NCBI RefSeq assembly: GCF_900108335.1
Contig: NZ_FNVT01000002.1
Coordinates: 62,001 to 126,000 of the forward strand
DNA: 64,000 nucleotides
Source: Nonomuraea solani
Lineage (GTDB): Bacteria; Actinomycetota; Actinomycetes; Streptosporangiales; Streptosporangiaceae
Direction of reading: 5' to 3'
Shown in pieces: positions 43,763 through 52,155 of the stretch. Within the stretch, counting starts at the first letter, position 1; each line of letters starts with the position of its first letter. Below the pieces are notes generated by a model. It ran no database searches, was not told where the DNA came from, and saw only the letters and a program-made list of their open reading frames with translations. A program made the position numbers and the translations under genes.

Positions 43763-43930
43763 CGGCCCAGCGTAGCCAGGGCGGCGCCGCGTCACCTCAG
43801 ACGAACGTCGACACCGTCCATCCTGAAATTTCCGACTTTAGTGTGATGCGACCTTGGCCGCGATGGCGATGCGCCCGCACCCCCGCCGACGGCACCGTTG
43901 GTGGCTCCCGACCATGTCAGGAGTCACGCC

Positions 43931-45706
43931 GTGTGGCCGATCGCCCTCCCCCTCATCGCCGCGCTGTCGCTGGCGCCCGCCGGACCGCCCGCCCAGCAGC
44001 TCGCGGACTTCTTCGACGCCGCGATGGCGAAAGGGCTGGCCGCCAACCATGTGCCGGGCGCGGTGGTCTCGGTCGTGGGCGGCGGAAAGACGCTCTTCAG
44101 CAAGGGCTACGGCCTGGCCGACCGCGAGAACGGGACCCCGTTCGACCCCGGCACCTCCTTGGTACGGATCGCCTCGATCACCAAGCTGTTCACCTGGACC
44201 GCGGTGATGCAACAGGTGCAGGCGGGCAGGCTGGACCTGCACACGGACGTGAACCGCTACCTCACCACCTTCCGTATCCCCGCGACCTACCCCCGGCCGA
44301 TCACCCTGGCGCACCTGATGGACCACACCGCCGGGTTCGAGGATCGCACCATCGGCCTGGGCTCGCGGCGCAAGGCCGACGTGCCGCCGCTGGGCACCTA
44401 TCTCGCCGAGCACCTGCCGGCCCGGATCCGCCCGCCCGGCGAGGTATCGGCCTATTCCAACCATGGCGCGGCGCTGGCCGGGCACATCGTGTCGCAGGTG
44501 AGCGGACAGCCCTACGACCAGTACGTGAAGGACCACATCCTGGACCCGCTCGGCATGCGGCACAGCACGGCCTCCGAACCGGTCCCCGCCCCCTTGGCCA
44601 CGAACCTGGCCCGCAGCTACGCCTACGAGGACGGGACGTACCAGCGCAAACCCTTCGTCTTCGACAACCTCCCACCCGACGGATCGATCAGCGCCACCGC
44701 CGACGACATGGCCCGCTTCATGATCGCCAATCTGAAGGACAAGCCCATACCCCAGCGCTCCTTCACCGCCGACCCCCGCATCGACGGGTACGCCCACGGG
44801 TTCAAGGAGCAGACCCTCAACGGGCATCGGGTGATCATGCACGACGGAAGCTGGGAGGGCTTCCAGAGCGTGCTCCTGCTGGTGCCCGGCGCCGACCTCG
44901 GCCTGTTCGTCTCCACCAACGGCACGGGCGGCATCGACGCCGTCACCGAACTCGTACCCGCCTTCTTCGACCGCTTCCTGCCAGGCACCCGAGCCGCTCC
45001 CGGCGAGGGCAGGGCGGGCACGCCGGTGGCGGGCTTCTACCGGCCGGCCCGCACCACCGAGTCGACCATCGAGAAGGTGCTCGCCCTCACCAACTCCTCC
45101 CGGCTACGGATCGAGGCCGACGGGAGGCTCGCCTTCAAGGGCACGACGTGGCGCCCGCTGGCACCGGGGCTCTACCAGCAGGACGGCGGCTCCCAGCGGC
45201 TGGCGTTCGTCACGAACGGCACCACATACGCGGTCACCGACGGCCCCGCCTACGAACTCGTCCCCTGGTGGGAGACCCCACCGGCCAACCTCGTCGTCAT
45301 CTCGGTGTTCGCCGTCACCGCCCTGACGGCCGTGCTCGGCCTGCCCGCCGCCGCGCTCCGCCGGGAACGTCGGAAACGCCGGACGCCGCGCGCCTGGCGC
45401 GCCGCCCGCCTCCTCGCCGGATCGGCCGGTACCGCCGGGCTCGCGTTCGTCGTCCTGTTCACGCTGACCCTGACCGGCGAAACGAGCATCCTGTACGGCG
45501 TCCCGACGACCCTCCGGATGCTGCTCCTCCTTCCTCCGCTGTTCCTCGCCCTCACCGCCGCCGCGATCACCACCACCGTGATCGGGTGGAGACACCGCCC
45601 CATCGGCCTCCTGGCCCGCGTTCACCAGGTGACCCTGCTGGCCGGAGCGCTGGCGCTCGCCTGGTTCTGCCTGCACTGGAACCTGGTCGGCTGGCAGTTC
45701 GGCTGA
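43931..45706 (+). CDS. Membrane-anchored serine hydrolase (class C beta-lactamase fold)
   Basis: A 591-residue protein. After an N-terminal hydrophobic segment (WPIALPLIAALSLAPA) comes a penicillin-binding-protein-like domain with the nucleophile motif SITK (about residue 82), the Tyr motif YSNHG (about 175) and HDGSW in the place of the KTG box (about 304). The C-terminal 170 residues hold four membrane segments (VVISVFAVTALTAVL, GTAGLAFVVLFTLTL, LLLLPPLFLALTAAAI, TLLAGALALAWF), which plain beta-lactamases lack. The GTG at 43931 follows AGGAG with an eight-base spacing. Members are peptidases or esterases; antibiotic resistance should not be assumed. It converges with the next gene with one base between them. 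Confidence 0.88.
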   Translation: MWPIALPLIAALSLAPAGPPAQQLADFFDAAMAKGLAANHVPGAVVSVVGGGKTLFSKGYGLADRENGTPFDPGTSLVRIASITKLFTWTAVMQQVQAGRLDLHTDVNRYLTTFRIPATYPRPITLAHLMDHTAGFEDRTIGLGSRRKADVPPLGTYLAEHLPARIRPPGEVSAYSNHGAALAGHIVSQVSGQPYDQYVKDHILDPLGMRHSTASEPVPAPLATNLARSYAYEDGTYQRKPFVFDNLPPDGSISATADDMARFMIANLKDKPIPQRSFTADPRIDGYAHGFKEQTLNGHRVIMHDGSWEGFQSVLLLVPGADLGLFVSTNGTGGIDAVTELVPAFFDRFLPGTRAAPGEGRAGTPVAGFYRPARTTESTIEKVLALTNSSRLRIEADGRLAFKGTTWRPLAPGLYQQDGGSQRLAFVTNGTTYAVTDGPAYELVPWWETPPANLVVISVFAVTALTAVLGLPAAALRRERRKRRTPRAWRAARLLAGSAGTAGLAFVVLFTLTLTGETSILYGVPTTLRMLLLLPPLFLALTAAAITTTVIGWRHRPIGLLARVHQVTLLAGALALAWFCLHWNLVGWQFG

Positions 45707-45707
45707 G

Positions 45708-47642
45708 TCAGCCGGCGACCTTGACGGTGGCGGTCCGGCCGGCCGGCACGGGCACCACGGCGACGGTACGGGCCACGCCGTCGACCACCTTGCGCAGACC
45801 GGGGACGCGGTGGCCGTTGACCTCCAGCCACCGGTGCTCACCCGCGAACCGCGCCTCCCAGAAACGAAGCCCATCAGACCCGTTGGTGAAGGCCGAGGAC
45901 ACCTGCCCGTCATGCCGCACGGTCACGGTGCCGTCGCCGACCGGCACATCGGCCACTCGCAGCCAGCCGATGTCGGCGGGCAGCCGCGACTGGGTGGCGA
46001 CGGTCCGCCTCGGCGCGTCGGGCTGGATGCCCATGAGCCCCTCGACGGTCTGGCCGACCAGCGTGAACGGCACCTCGGGATAGTCGCCGTTGAGCCCCTG
46101 GCGGCTGTTGACGTGGTTGGTCTCGCGCTGGTCGTAGACGTGGCGCATCCACTTCCACGCGGTCTCGTTGCGGTCGTGCCGGAAGAAGGTGTCGGGCAGG
46201 TACGTGATCGCCTCGATGTTGCGCGGCCGCCCCGCCCCGGTCGCCTCGGCGTCGATGAGGTCGAGGTAGGCGTCGTTGCGCGGCCCGGCGTCGATGATGC
46301 CCTTCATCGGCATGAACCAGCTGTTCTCCTTGCCGAAGCCGGTCAGCGGGGTGCCGTCGACGGTGTACGCGCGGACGAGCTCATCCGAGCCGGGCTTCAC
46401 GCTCCACGTCCGGTTGAAGTAGCTCTTCAGGTCGCGGGCCTGCCTGGCGGCCCGCAGCGACGTCTTGATGTCCCGCTTGTCGCGAGCGAGCGCGGCCAGG
46501 GCGCGGTATGCCTGGTATTGGGCGCCGATGGCGTCGCCCGCCTCGGCCAGTGGCTCGCCGCTGACCTCGTTGTAGCTGGCCGCGCCCTGGAAGATGCCCT
46601 TGCCCGTGCCCTCGGCGACCTTGTTGGGGAGCCGGCCGTCGTGCAGCGTGACGAAGTCGCCGGTGGCGCGCTGGTAGTAGTTCCAGAGCACCGGATCGTC
46701 GACGTAGTCGCGGTCACCGGTCCACCTGAACGCCAGGTCGGCCTTCTCCACCAGCTCGAACGTGGCGGGCACCTCGCGGACGAAGTTCGTCGGCGAGCGG
46801 TAGTCGATGGCCAGGTAGGTCTTGGCGTCGAAGTTCAGCGCCCAGACCGGGTAGAACTTGTGCTCCTCGGTCGCCGAGGCGGCGAAGGAGCGCAGCATGG
46901 TCTTGTTCTCCCGGTCCAGCCCCAGGATGTGCGCCCCGGCGAGCTGGTGGGCGAAGTCGCGCGAGTAGTAGCCGGTGCGGTGGGCGTAGCCGGCCCAGTA
47001 GGTGGAGGTGTAGACGCCCTCGCCGGTGCCCGCCGGGTTCCGCTCGTCCACGTTGAGCGGGCCGGGGACGCCGTCCTGGTGCGCCCAGCCGCTCGCCTTG
47101 GCCTTGGCCCAGTCGAACAGCTCGACGATCTTGGGGTTGGACGAGGTGACGCGCGGGCCTCCGGTGGTCCCGGGCGAGACCATCACGTCGTCGACGTTGA
47201 CCCAGCCGGAGCCGGAGCCGAAAACGATCTCCAGGCGGTCGCCCTCGGCCAGTTCCACGTTCGGGTGGGTGTACCTGCTGTACGTGGCGCGCGACGGCAG
47301 GGTGATCGTGCCCGCGCCGGCGCCGTTGCGCAGGACGGTGAACGTGCCGCCCGCGCCGCCGGTGGCGATCCAGGCCGAGATCGTGTAGCGGCCCGCGGCG
47401 GGGGCCGTGATCGCCTGGCCGACGCTCTTGCCCGCGCCGGCGTCGAGGTAGACGAGCTTGGCGCCGCCGTGGGGCTTGTTGGTGGCGACGCCGGTGCCCG
47501 GGGTGAACGTCCAGCCCTCGGCGTCCTTCTCGAACCCCGGGTTGACGACGACGAGCGGGCCGGCGGCGGCGCGGGCGGGGGTCAGGGTCGTGGCGGCCAG
47601 TAGCGAGGAGCCGATGAGGACGGGTAATGCCTTCCACTTCAT
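45708..47642 (-). CDS. Secreted six-hairpin glycosidase-like enzyme with N-terminal CBM
   Basis: A 644-residue exported protein. A signal peptide (ALPVLIGSSLLAATTLTPARA) is followed by a CBM4/9-like sandwich (about 27-150, VNPGFEKDAEGWTFTPG ... VNVDDVMVSPG). The rest is helical with recurrent aromatic and acidic pairs (YYSRDFAHQLAGAHILGLDR, AASYNEVSGEPLAEAGDAIG, YLPDTFFRHDRNETAWKW), as in alpha/alpha-six-barrel glycosidases, and ends in a small beta domain. I cannot place it in a numbered GH family; MGH1-, GH63- or GH95-like barrels are alternatives. GGGAGA precedes the start. It follows the LacI gene with its own intergenic operator candidate. Confidence 0.7.
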   Translation of the reverse strand: MKWKALPVLIGSSLLAATTLTPARAAAGPLVVVNPGFEKDAEGWTFTPGTGVATNKPHGGAKLVYLDAGAGKSVGQAITAPAAGRYTISAWIATGGAGGTFTVLRNGAGAGTITLPSRATYSRYTHPNVELAEGDRLEIVFGSGSGWVNVDDVMVSPGTTGGPRVTSSNPKIVELFDWAKAKASGWAHQDGVPGPLNVDERNPAGTGEGVYTSTYWAGYAHRTGYYSRDFAHQLAGAHILGLDRENKTMLRSFAASATEEHKFYPVWALNFDAKTYLAIDYRSPTNFVREVPATFELVEKADLAFRWTGDRDYVDDPVLWNYYQRATGDFVTLHDGRLPNKVAEGTGKGIFQGAASYNEVSGEPLAEAGDAIGAQYQAYRALAALARDKRDIKTSLRAARQARDLKSYFNRTWSVKPGSDELVRAYTVDGTPLTGFGKENSWFMPMKGIIDAGPRNDAYLDLIDAEATGAGRPRNIEAITYLPDTFFRHDRNETAWKWMRHVYDQRETNHVNSRQGLNGDYPEVPFTLVGQTVEGLMGIQPDAPRRTVATQSRLPADIGWLRVADVPVGDGTVTVRHDGQVSSAFTNGSDGLRFWEARFAGEHRWLEVNGHRVPGLRKVVDGVARTVAVVPVPAGRTATVKVAG

Positions 47643-47665
47643 GAGATTCTCCCGATGATAGGATG

Positions 47666-47687
47666 ATCTTTTCGAACATGAAGAGAT
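47666..47687 (-). promoter_or_regulatory. Candidate LacI operator upstream of the six-hairpin enzyme
   Basis: ATCTTTTC (47666-47673) and GAAGAGAT (47680-47687) form an 8-bp dyad with one mismatch around GAACAT. It sits 24 bases before the start codon of the secreted enzyme and just downstream of the LacI gene, where a repressor would block transcription. Confidence 0.4.
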
Positions 47688-47709
47688 GAAATATCGGGCT
47701 GAAGCGAGG

Positions 47710-48699
47710 TCAGCGCGGTGGCGCCGTGGACCCCCGTACCACCAGCTCCGGGCCGAACAGCAGCTCGCCCTTCGGCACCTCGCGATTGCTCACCAGCGCG
47801 ACCACGCTCCGCGCCACCTCCTTGGCCAGCCGGTCGAGCGGCTGGCGCACGGTGGTCAGCGGCGGGTCGACGAACTCCATGATCATCGACCCGTCGTGCC
47901 CCACGATGGAGACGTCGCCGGGCACGGTGAGCCCCGCCCTGCGGACCGCCCGGATCGCGCCGAGCGCCATGAAGTCGCTGGCCGCCACCACCGCGGTCAC
48001 GTCGTGCCTGAGCAGCTCGGCGGTCGCCGACTGGCCGCCCTCGATCGTGTAGTGCTGCCTGACCACCAGCGAGCCGGTGTCGGTCACGCCCCTGCGCGCC
48101 ATCGCGGCCCTGAACCCCTCGGCCCGCCGATCCGCCGGCCGGTTGCCCGCGGGGCCCGAGGCCAGCCCGATCCTGCGGTGGCCCAGCGACCAGAGGTGGT
48201 CGACGGCCAGCTCGGCCGACAGCTGGTCGTCGGTCGAGAGCACCGGCATGTCGTGCCCCTCGAAACCGCCGTTGACCCCGACGAACGGGATCCGCCGCGC
48301 GGCCAGCAGGTCGTAGGTCTCGGGGTCGGCGTCGTCGAGGGTGTTGCTGGCCGACAGGAACACCACCGCGGCCACGCCGTGCTCGGCGAGCGCGGTCACG
48401 AACTCCCGCTCCTGGATGCCGCCCCCCTGCGCCGGGCAGAGCACGCCCTTGAGCCCGTGGGGCGCCAGCGCGGCCTCGATCAGCTCGGCCACGTCGGCGA
48501 AGAACGGGCTGGACAGCCCCGGCGTGATCACCGCGACGAGGCGGCCGCGGGTGGTGCGCTCGTAGCCGAGCTCGGCCATGGCGCGCTCCACGACCTCGCG
48601 GGTCTTGGCCGACACCCCGGCGCGCCGGTTGACGACCCGGCTGACCGTGGCCTCGCTCACCTCGGCCCTGGCCGCCACCTCGGTGATGCCGATCTTCAC
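47710..48699 (-). CDS. LacI-family transcriptional regulator
   Basis: A 329-residue repressor-type protein: HTH at the very N-terminus (GITEVAARAEVSEATVSRVV, then NRRAGVSAKTREVVERAMAE LGY hinge helix), followed by a periplasmic-binding-protein-like domain (LVAVITPGLSSPFFADVAEL, RIPFVGVNGGFEG, VDHLWSLGHRRIGLASGP, AVVAASDFMALGAIRAVRR, VSIVGHDGS). The GTG start at 48699 has GGAGG seven bases upstream and overlaps the stop of the GH36-like gene by four bases. It is expected to govern locus B, including the divergent GH101-like/GH27 genes, and to respond to a released or imported sugar. Confidence 0.93.
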   Translation of the reverse strand: MKIGITEVAARAEVSEATVSRVVNRRAGVSAKTREVVERAMAELGYERTTRGRLVAVITPGLSSPFFADVAELIEAALAPHGLKGVLCPAQGGGIQEREFVTALAEHGVAAVVFLSASNTLDDADPETYDLLAARRIPFVGVNGGFEGHDMPVLSTDDQLSAELAVDHLWSLGHRRIGLASGPAGNRPADRRAEGFRAAMARRGVTDTGSLVVRQHYTIEGGQSATAELLRHDVTAVVAASDFMALGAIRAVRRAGLTVPGDVSIVGHDGSMIMEFVDPPLTTVRQPLDRLAKEVARSVVALVSNREVPKGELLFGPELVVRGSTAPPR

Positions 48700-50435
48700 T
48701 GCGCAACCTCCAGCTCGGCCAGCCCTGACGGTGGAACACCCAGCACGCACAGACCCGGCCCCAGCCGCCGGTCCGACGCCTCGATCCTAGAGCCGTCCGC
48801 GCGGAAGATCCGCGCCACGCCGAGGGCCGCGCCGCCGACCTCCAGCACCAGCCGGTCCGCTGCGGTGCCGTTGACGACGGTGACCTTACGGAACCGCGCG
48901 GCGTCGATCGGGACGACGCGGTCGGCGGTCACGCTGATCACGCACTCCTCGCCGAGCGCGGCGGTCACGACGGGGTAGAGCTCGTCGGGGCGGCCGGGCT
49001 CCACCTCGCCGTCCAGCAGCAACGGGCGCGCCGCACGCCAGCGCTCCAGCCAGAACGCCACCATCCGCCGGTGCTCGCCGGACAGCTCGCCCAGCCTGGC
49101 CGAGATCTGCGGCACGGAGTGCAGCGCGCCGATCAACTGGCGGGCGGCCGTGTGCGCCGGCGCCGCCGGGTCCCACATGAGCATGTCGGCGTGTACGGCC
49201 CCGGCCACGGCCAGGAAGCCGATGTCGATGGTCCGCACCCGGTTGGCGACCGCGTCGGCCGGGCAGTCGGTGGCCCGCAGCATGTTGCCGAAAGGCGTCA
49301 TGCCCGGCCCCACGTACGGCTGGCGAAACTCGATCAGCGCGCCCGGCCGGATCGCCTCGATCTCCGTGACCAGCTCGGCCAGCAGGGCCCGCATGGCCGT
49401 GCCCACGTCGGCGATGTCGCCGGGCGAGGGTGTGCCCGCGAAGGCCATCGCCTGGTCCAGGAAGTCGATCTTCAGCCCGTCGAGCCCGTGGTCCCTGACG
49501 AGCCGGGCGCAGGTCTCCACCACGTGTGCCCGCACCTGCGGGATGCGCGGGTCCAGCACGTGCGCGCCGGGCACGGCCCACGCCTCCGACGCGTACGCGG
49601 ACAGGGCGGGGAAGCACTCGGCCGCCCCGCCGAGCAGCAGCGGGGCGACCCAGACGACGTACCGCAGGCCCAGATCCCGCACGCGGGCGACATGACCGGA
49701 AAAATCTGAAAATTTCGAGGTATCGGGCCGCCAGTCCCCCACGCCCTGGTAGCCGCGGCCGTTGCCCAGCTCCTGCCAGCCGTCGTCCAGGATGATCGTC
49801 CCGCAGCCGAGCCCGGCCGCCAGCGCCGCCTCCGCCTCCACGGCGGCCGCCTCGACCGCCTGGCTGAAGCCGTACCAGGTGGAGTAGACCGGGGTCCGCG
49901 CGCCCTCCGGCGCGCGCGGCCCCTCCCCCAGCGCGCCGCGCAGCGCGCGCATCGCGGTCGCGACGGTGGGCGCGGTGCGGGCGAAGACGAGCTGGTACGG
50001 CGACCCGCCCGCGGGCACCCGCAGGTGCACCACGAACGTCTTGTTCTCCTCGGAGACGCCGTACCGCATGGTGGTCTCGGGCACCGGGTCCAGCGCGGCG
50101 AAGGCCAGCATGGAGGCGCCGCGGCTGTCGTACAGGCAGCCGGCCACCGCGCCGCTCACCAGCGAGACGTTCGCCCGCCCCGCCCAGTCGGCGACGATGG
50201 TGCGCGTCCACTGGGCGTCGGGGTGCCAGAAGCCGGCCGCGTCGCCGAGCGGGACCGACAGCCTGATCTCCAGCTCGCCGGTGGCGTGGATCTCCAGCAG
50301 CTCGGTGCCGCCGGGCAGGGCGGTCAGCTCCCAGCCGGCGGTGGCGCCGGGGGTGTGCGTCAGAACGGCCAGCCGTACGTCGTCGAGCAGGTGCTCGGTG
50401 GGCGCGGGCGCGAGCCCGGCGGTCGTGACGCTCAC
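48696..50435 (-). CDS. GH36-like alpha-galactosidase, cytoplasmic, short type
   Basis: A 579-residue clan GH-D enzyme without signal peptide. It is shorter than typical GH36 proteins and diverges from the locus A enzyme. Barrel motifs are GLGCGTIILDDGWQELGNGR, the nucleophile Asp in LDGLKIDFLDQ (about residue 323) and the probable acid/base Asp in LRATDCPADAVANRVRTIDI (about 389). Upstream beta domain and downstream small beta domain are both reduced. The GTG start overlaps the permease stop by four bases. It should process imported alpha-galactosides; other alpha-linked sugars (for example GalNAc) are possible in this subgroup. Confidence 0.85.
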   Translation of the reverse strand: MSVTTAGLAPAPTEHLLDDVRLAVLTHTPGATAGWELTALPGGTELLEIHATGELEIRLSVPLGDAAGFWHPDAQWTRTIVADWAGRANVSLVSGAVAGCLYDSRGASMLAFAALDPVPETTMRYGVSEENKTFVVHLRVPAGGSPYQLVFARTAPTVATAMRALRGALGEGPRAPEGARTPVYSTWYGFSQAVEAAAVEAEAALAAGLGCGTIILDDGWQELGNGRGYQGVGDWRPDTSKFSDFSGHVARVRDLGLRYVVWVAPLLLGGAAECFPALSAYASEAWAVPGAHVLDPRIPQVRAHVVETCARLVRDHGLDGLKIDFLDQAMAFAGTPSPGDIADVGTAMRALLAELVTEIEAIRPGALIEFRQPYVGPGMTPFGNMLRATDCPADAVANRVRTIDIGFLAVAGAVHADMLMWDPAAPAHTAARQLIGALHSVPQISARLGELSGEHRRMVAFWLERWRAARPLLLDGEVEPGRPDELYPVVTAALGEECVISVTADRVVPIDAARFRKVTVVNGTAADRLVLEVGGAALGVARIFRADGSRIEASDRRLGPGLCVLGVPPSGLAELEVAQ

Positions 50436-51244
50436 TCTTTAACAGCTCCCGCGAGAAGTCCGGAGACGAAATGTCGTTGCAGCAGAAGGAACAGGATCGC
50501 CATCGGGATGGCGGCGACGGCCGTGCCCGCGAGGATCGCGCCGTAGTCGGTGTCGTTGGCGCCCTGCATGGAGGCGATGGCCAGCGGAATCGTGTAGGCG
50601 TCCCGCGTGCGCAGCGCGATGAGCGGCCAGACGAAGTCGTTCCACTGGTAGAGGAAGAGGTAGATGCCGAGCGCCGCGAGCGCGGGCCGCATCGGCGGCA
50701 GCACCACGCGCCAGAACAGCCGCAGCTCGCCGCACCCGTCGACGCGGCCGGCGGCGAGCAGCTCGTCGGGCAGCGCGGACATCGACTGCCGCATCAGGAA
50801 GATCCCGAACGGCAGCGCCAGGTTGGGCAGGACGATCGCCTGGTAGGTGTTGAGCCAGTCGAGCGCCAGCATCATCTTGAACAGCGGCACCAGCGTCACG
50901 TGGCCGGGGATGACCAGGCCCAGCATCAGCAGCCCGAACATCGCCTCCTTGCCGCGGAAGGTGTACTTCGCGAAGCCGTAGCCGGCCATCGTGCAGACCA
51001 GCCCGGCGAGCAGCGTGTAGATCGTGGCGATCACCGTGGAGTTGACCACGACCCTGCCGAAGCCGACGGCCGACTCCAGCGAGGCGAGGTTCTCCGCCAG
51101 GTGCCCGCCGGGCAACAGCGGCGGCGGGCTGCCGAACACGTCGGCCGTGCTGTGCGTGCTCGCGACGACCAGCCAGTAGAACGGCGCCAGGACCACCGTG
51201 ACCGTGATCAGCAGCGTCGACGTCAGCATCACCCGGCGGCTCAT
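50432..51244 (-). CDS. CUT1 sugar ABC transporter permease (MalG type)
   Basis: A 270-residue permease with six helices. The EAA-type docking loop is LPDELLAAGRVDGCGELRLF, with Ala-Ala-Gly-Arg where most relatives have EAAxxDGA, a moderate departure. FLMRQSMSALP before it is a family hallmark of MalG proteins. Start (ATGA) and stop (GTGA) overlap the neighbours by four bases each, so the operon is translated as a coupled unit. Confidence 0.9.
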   Translation of the reverse strand: MSRRVMLTSTLLITVTVVLAPFYWLVVASTHSTADVFGSPPPLLPGGHLAENLASLESAVGFGRVVVNSTVIATIYTLLAGLVCTMAGYGFAKYTFRGKEAMFGLLMLGLVIPGHVTLVPLFKMMLALDWLNTYQAIVLPNLALPFGIFLMRQSMSALPDELLAAGRVDGCGELRLFWRVVLPPMRPALAALGIYLFLYQWNDFVWPLIALRTRDAYTIPLAIASMQGANDTDYGAILAGTAVAAIPMAILFLLLQRHFVSGLLAGAVKE

Positions 51245-52155
51245 GAGCGGTCCCCCAGAAACCGGAACTGGACGATGCCGAGGATCCCGATGATCACGGC
51301 GAGGGCGTAGCCGATGGCCGAGGCGTAGCCGAAGTCGAAGAACTTGAAGCCGTTGTTGTACAGGTACAGGCCGAGGGTCATCGTGCTGTTGTCGGGGCCG
51401 CCGTTGGTCATGACGTACGGCTCGTCGAAGAGTTGCAGCGTGCCGATCGTGGACATGACCAGCGTGAGCAGGATGACGGGGCGCAGTCCCGGCAGCGTGA
51501 CGTGCCGTAAGCGGTTCCAGGCGCCGGCCCCGTCCACGGCGGCGGCGTCGTAGTGGTCCTGGGGCAGCGACTGCAGCCTCGACAGGTAGATCACCGCGTT
51601 GTAGCCCGTGTAGTGCCAGGTCAGGGCCAGGCCGATGGCGACCCGGGCCCACAGCGTGTCGGTCAGCCACGGGACCGGGCCCACGCCCGCCAGCCCGAGC
51701 ACCCAGTTGACCAGGCCGAACTGCGGGTTGAGCAGCACCGCGAAGAGCAGTCCGTACGCGACCAGGCCGGTGATCATGGGCATGAAGAACCCGAGCCTGA
51801 CGAAGCCCCTGAACCTGAGCAGCGGGGAGTTGAGCGCGACCGCCAGCCCGATCGCCAGCGCCAGCATGACCGGCACCTGGACCAGCAGGATGACCGCGGT
51901 GTTGCCCAGCGCGGTCCAGAACAGCGGGTCGCCTGCCAGGCGCTCGTAGTTCGCCGTCCCGGCGAAGGTCTGCAGCGCGCCGTCGGTCCTGAACAGGCTC
52001 AGCCAGAACGACCAGGCGATCGGATAGAGCTTGAAGATCGCGAACAGGGCCACCGCGGGGAGCACGAACAGGTAGGGGGCGAGCCTCTTGCCCGTCCAAC
52101 GGCGGACGGGCGGGCGCCGCGACACCGTGGCGACCGGCTCGGTGACGGTGGTCAT
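51241..52155 (-). CDS. CUT1 sugar ABC transporter permease (MalF type)
   Basis: A 304-residue permease with six helices and a charged N-terminus (SRRPPVRRWTGKRLAPY). The docking loop reads LPQDHYDAAAVDGAGAWNRL. The start overlaps the stop of the binding-protein gene by four bases (ATGA), in contrast to locus A where a hairpin separates the same two genes. No ATPase gene is present in the locus. Confidence 0.92.
   Translation of the reverse strand: MTTVTEPVATVSRRPPVRRWTGKRLAPYLFVLPAVALFAIFKLYPIAWSFWLSLFRTDGALQTFAGTANYERLAGDPLFWTALGNTAVILLVQVPVMLALAIGLAVALNSPLLRFRGFVRLGFFMPMITGLVAYGLLFAVLLNPQFGLVNWVLGLAGVGPVPWLTDTLWARVAIGLALTWHYTGYNAVIYLSRLQSLPQDHYDAAAVDGAGAWNRLRHVTLPGLRPVILLTLVMSTIGTLQLFDEPYVMTNGGPDNSTMTLGLYLYNNGFKFFDFGYASAIGYALAVIIGILGIVQFRFLGDRS

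Noticed and set aside
43931..45706. Serine hydrolase as an antibiotic-resistance beta-lactamase
   Set aside because: The KTG box is replaced by HDG and there is a large membrane domain, both more typical of peptidase or esterase members.
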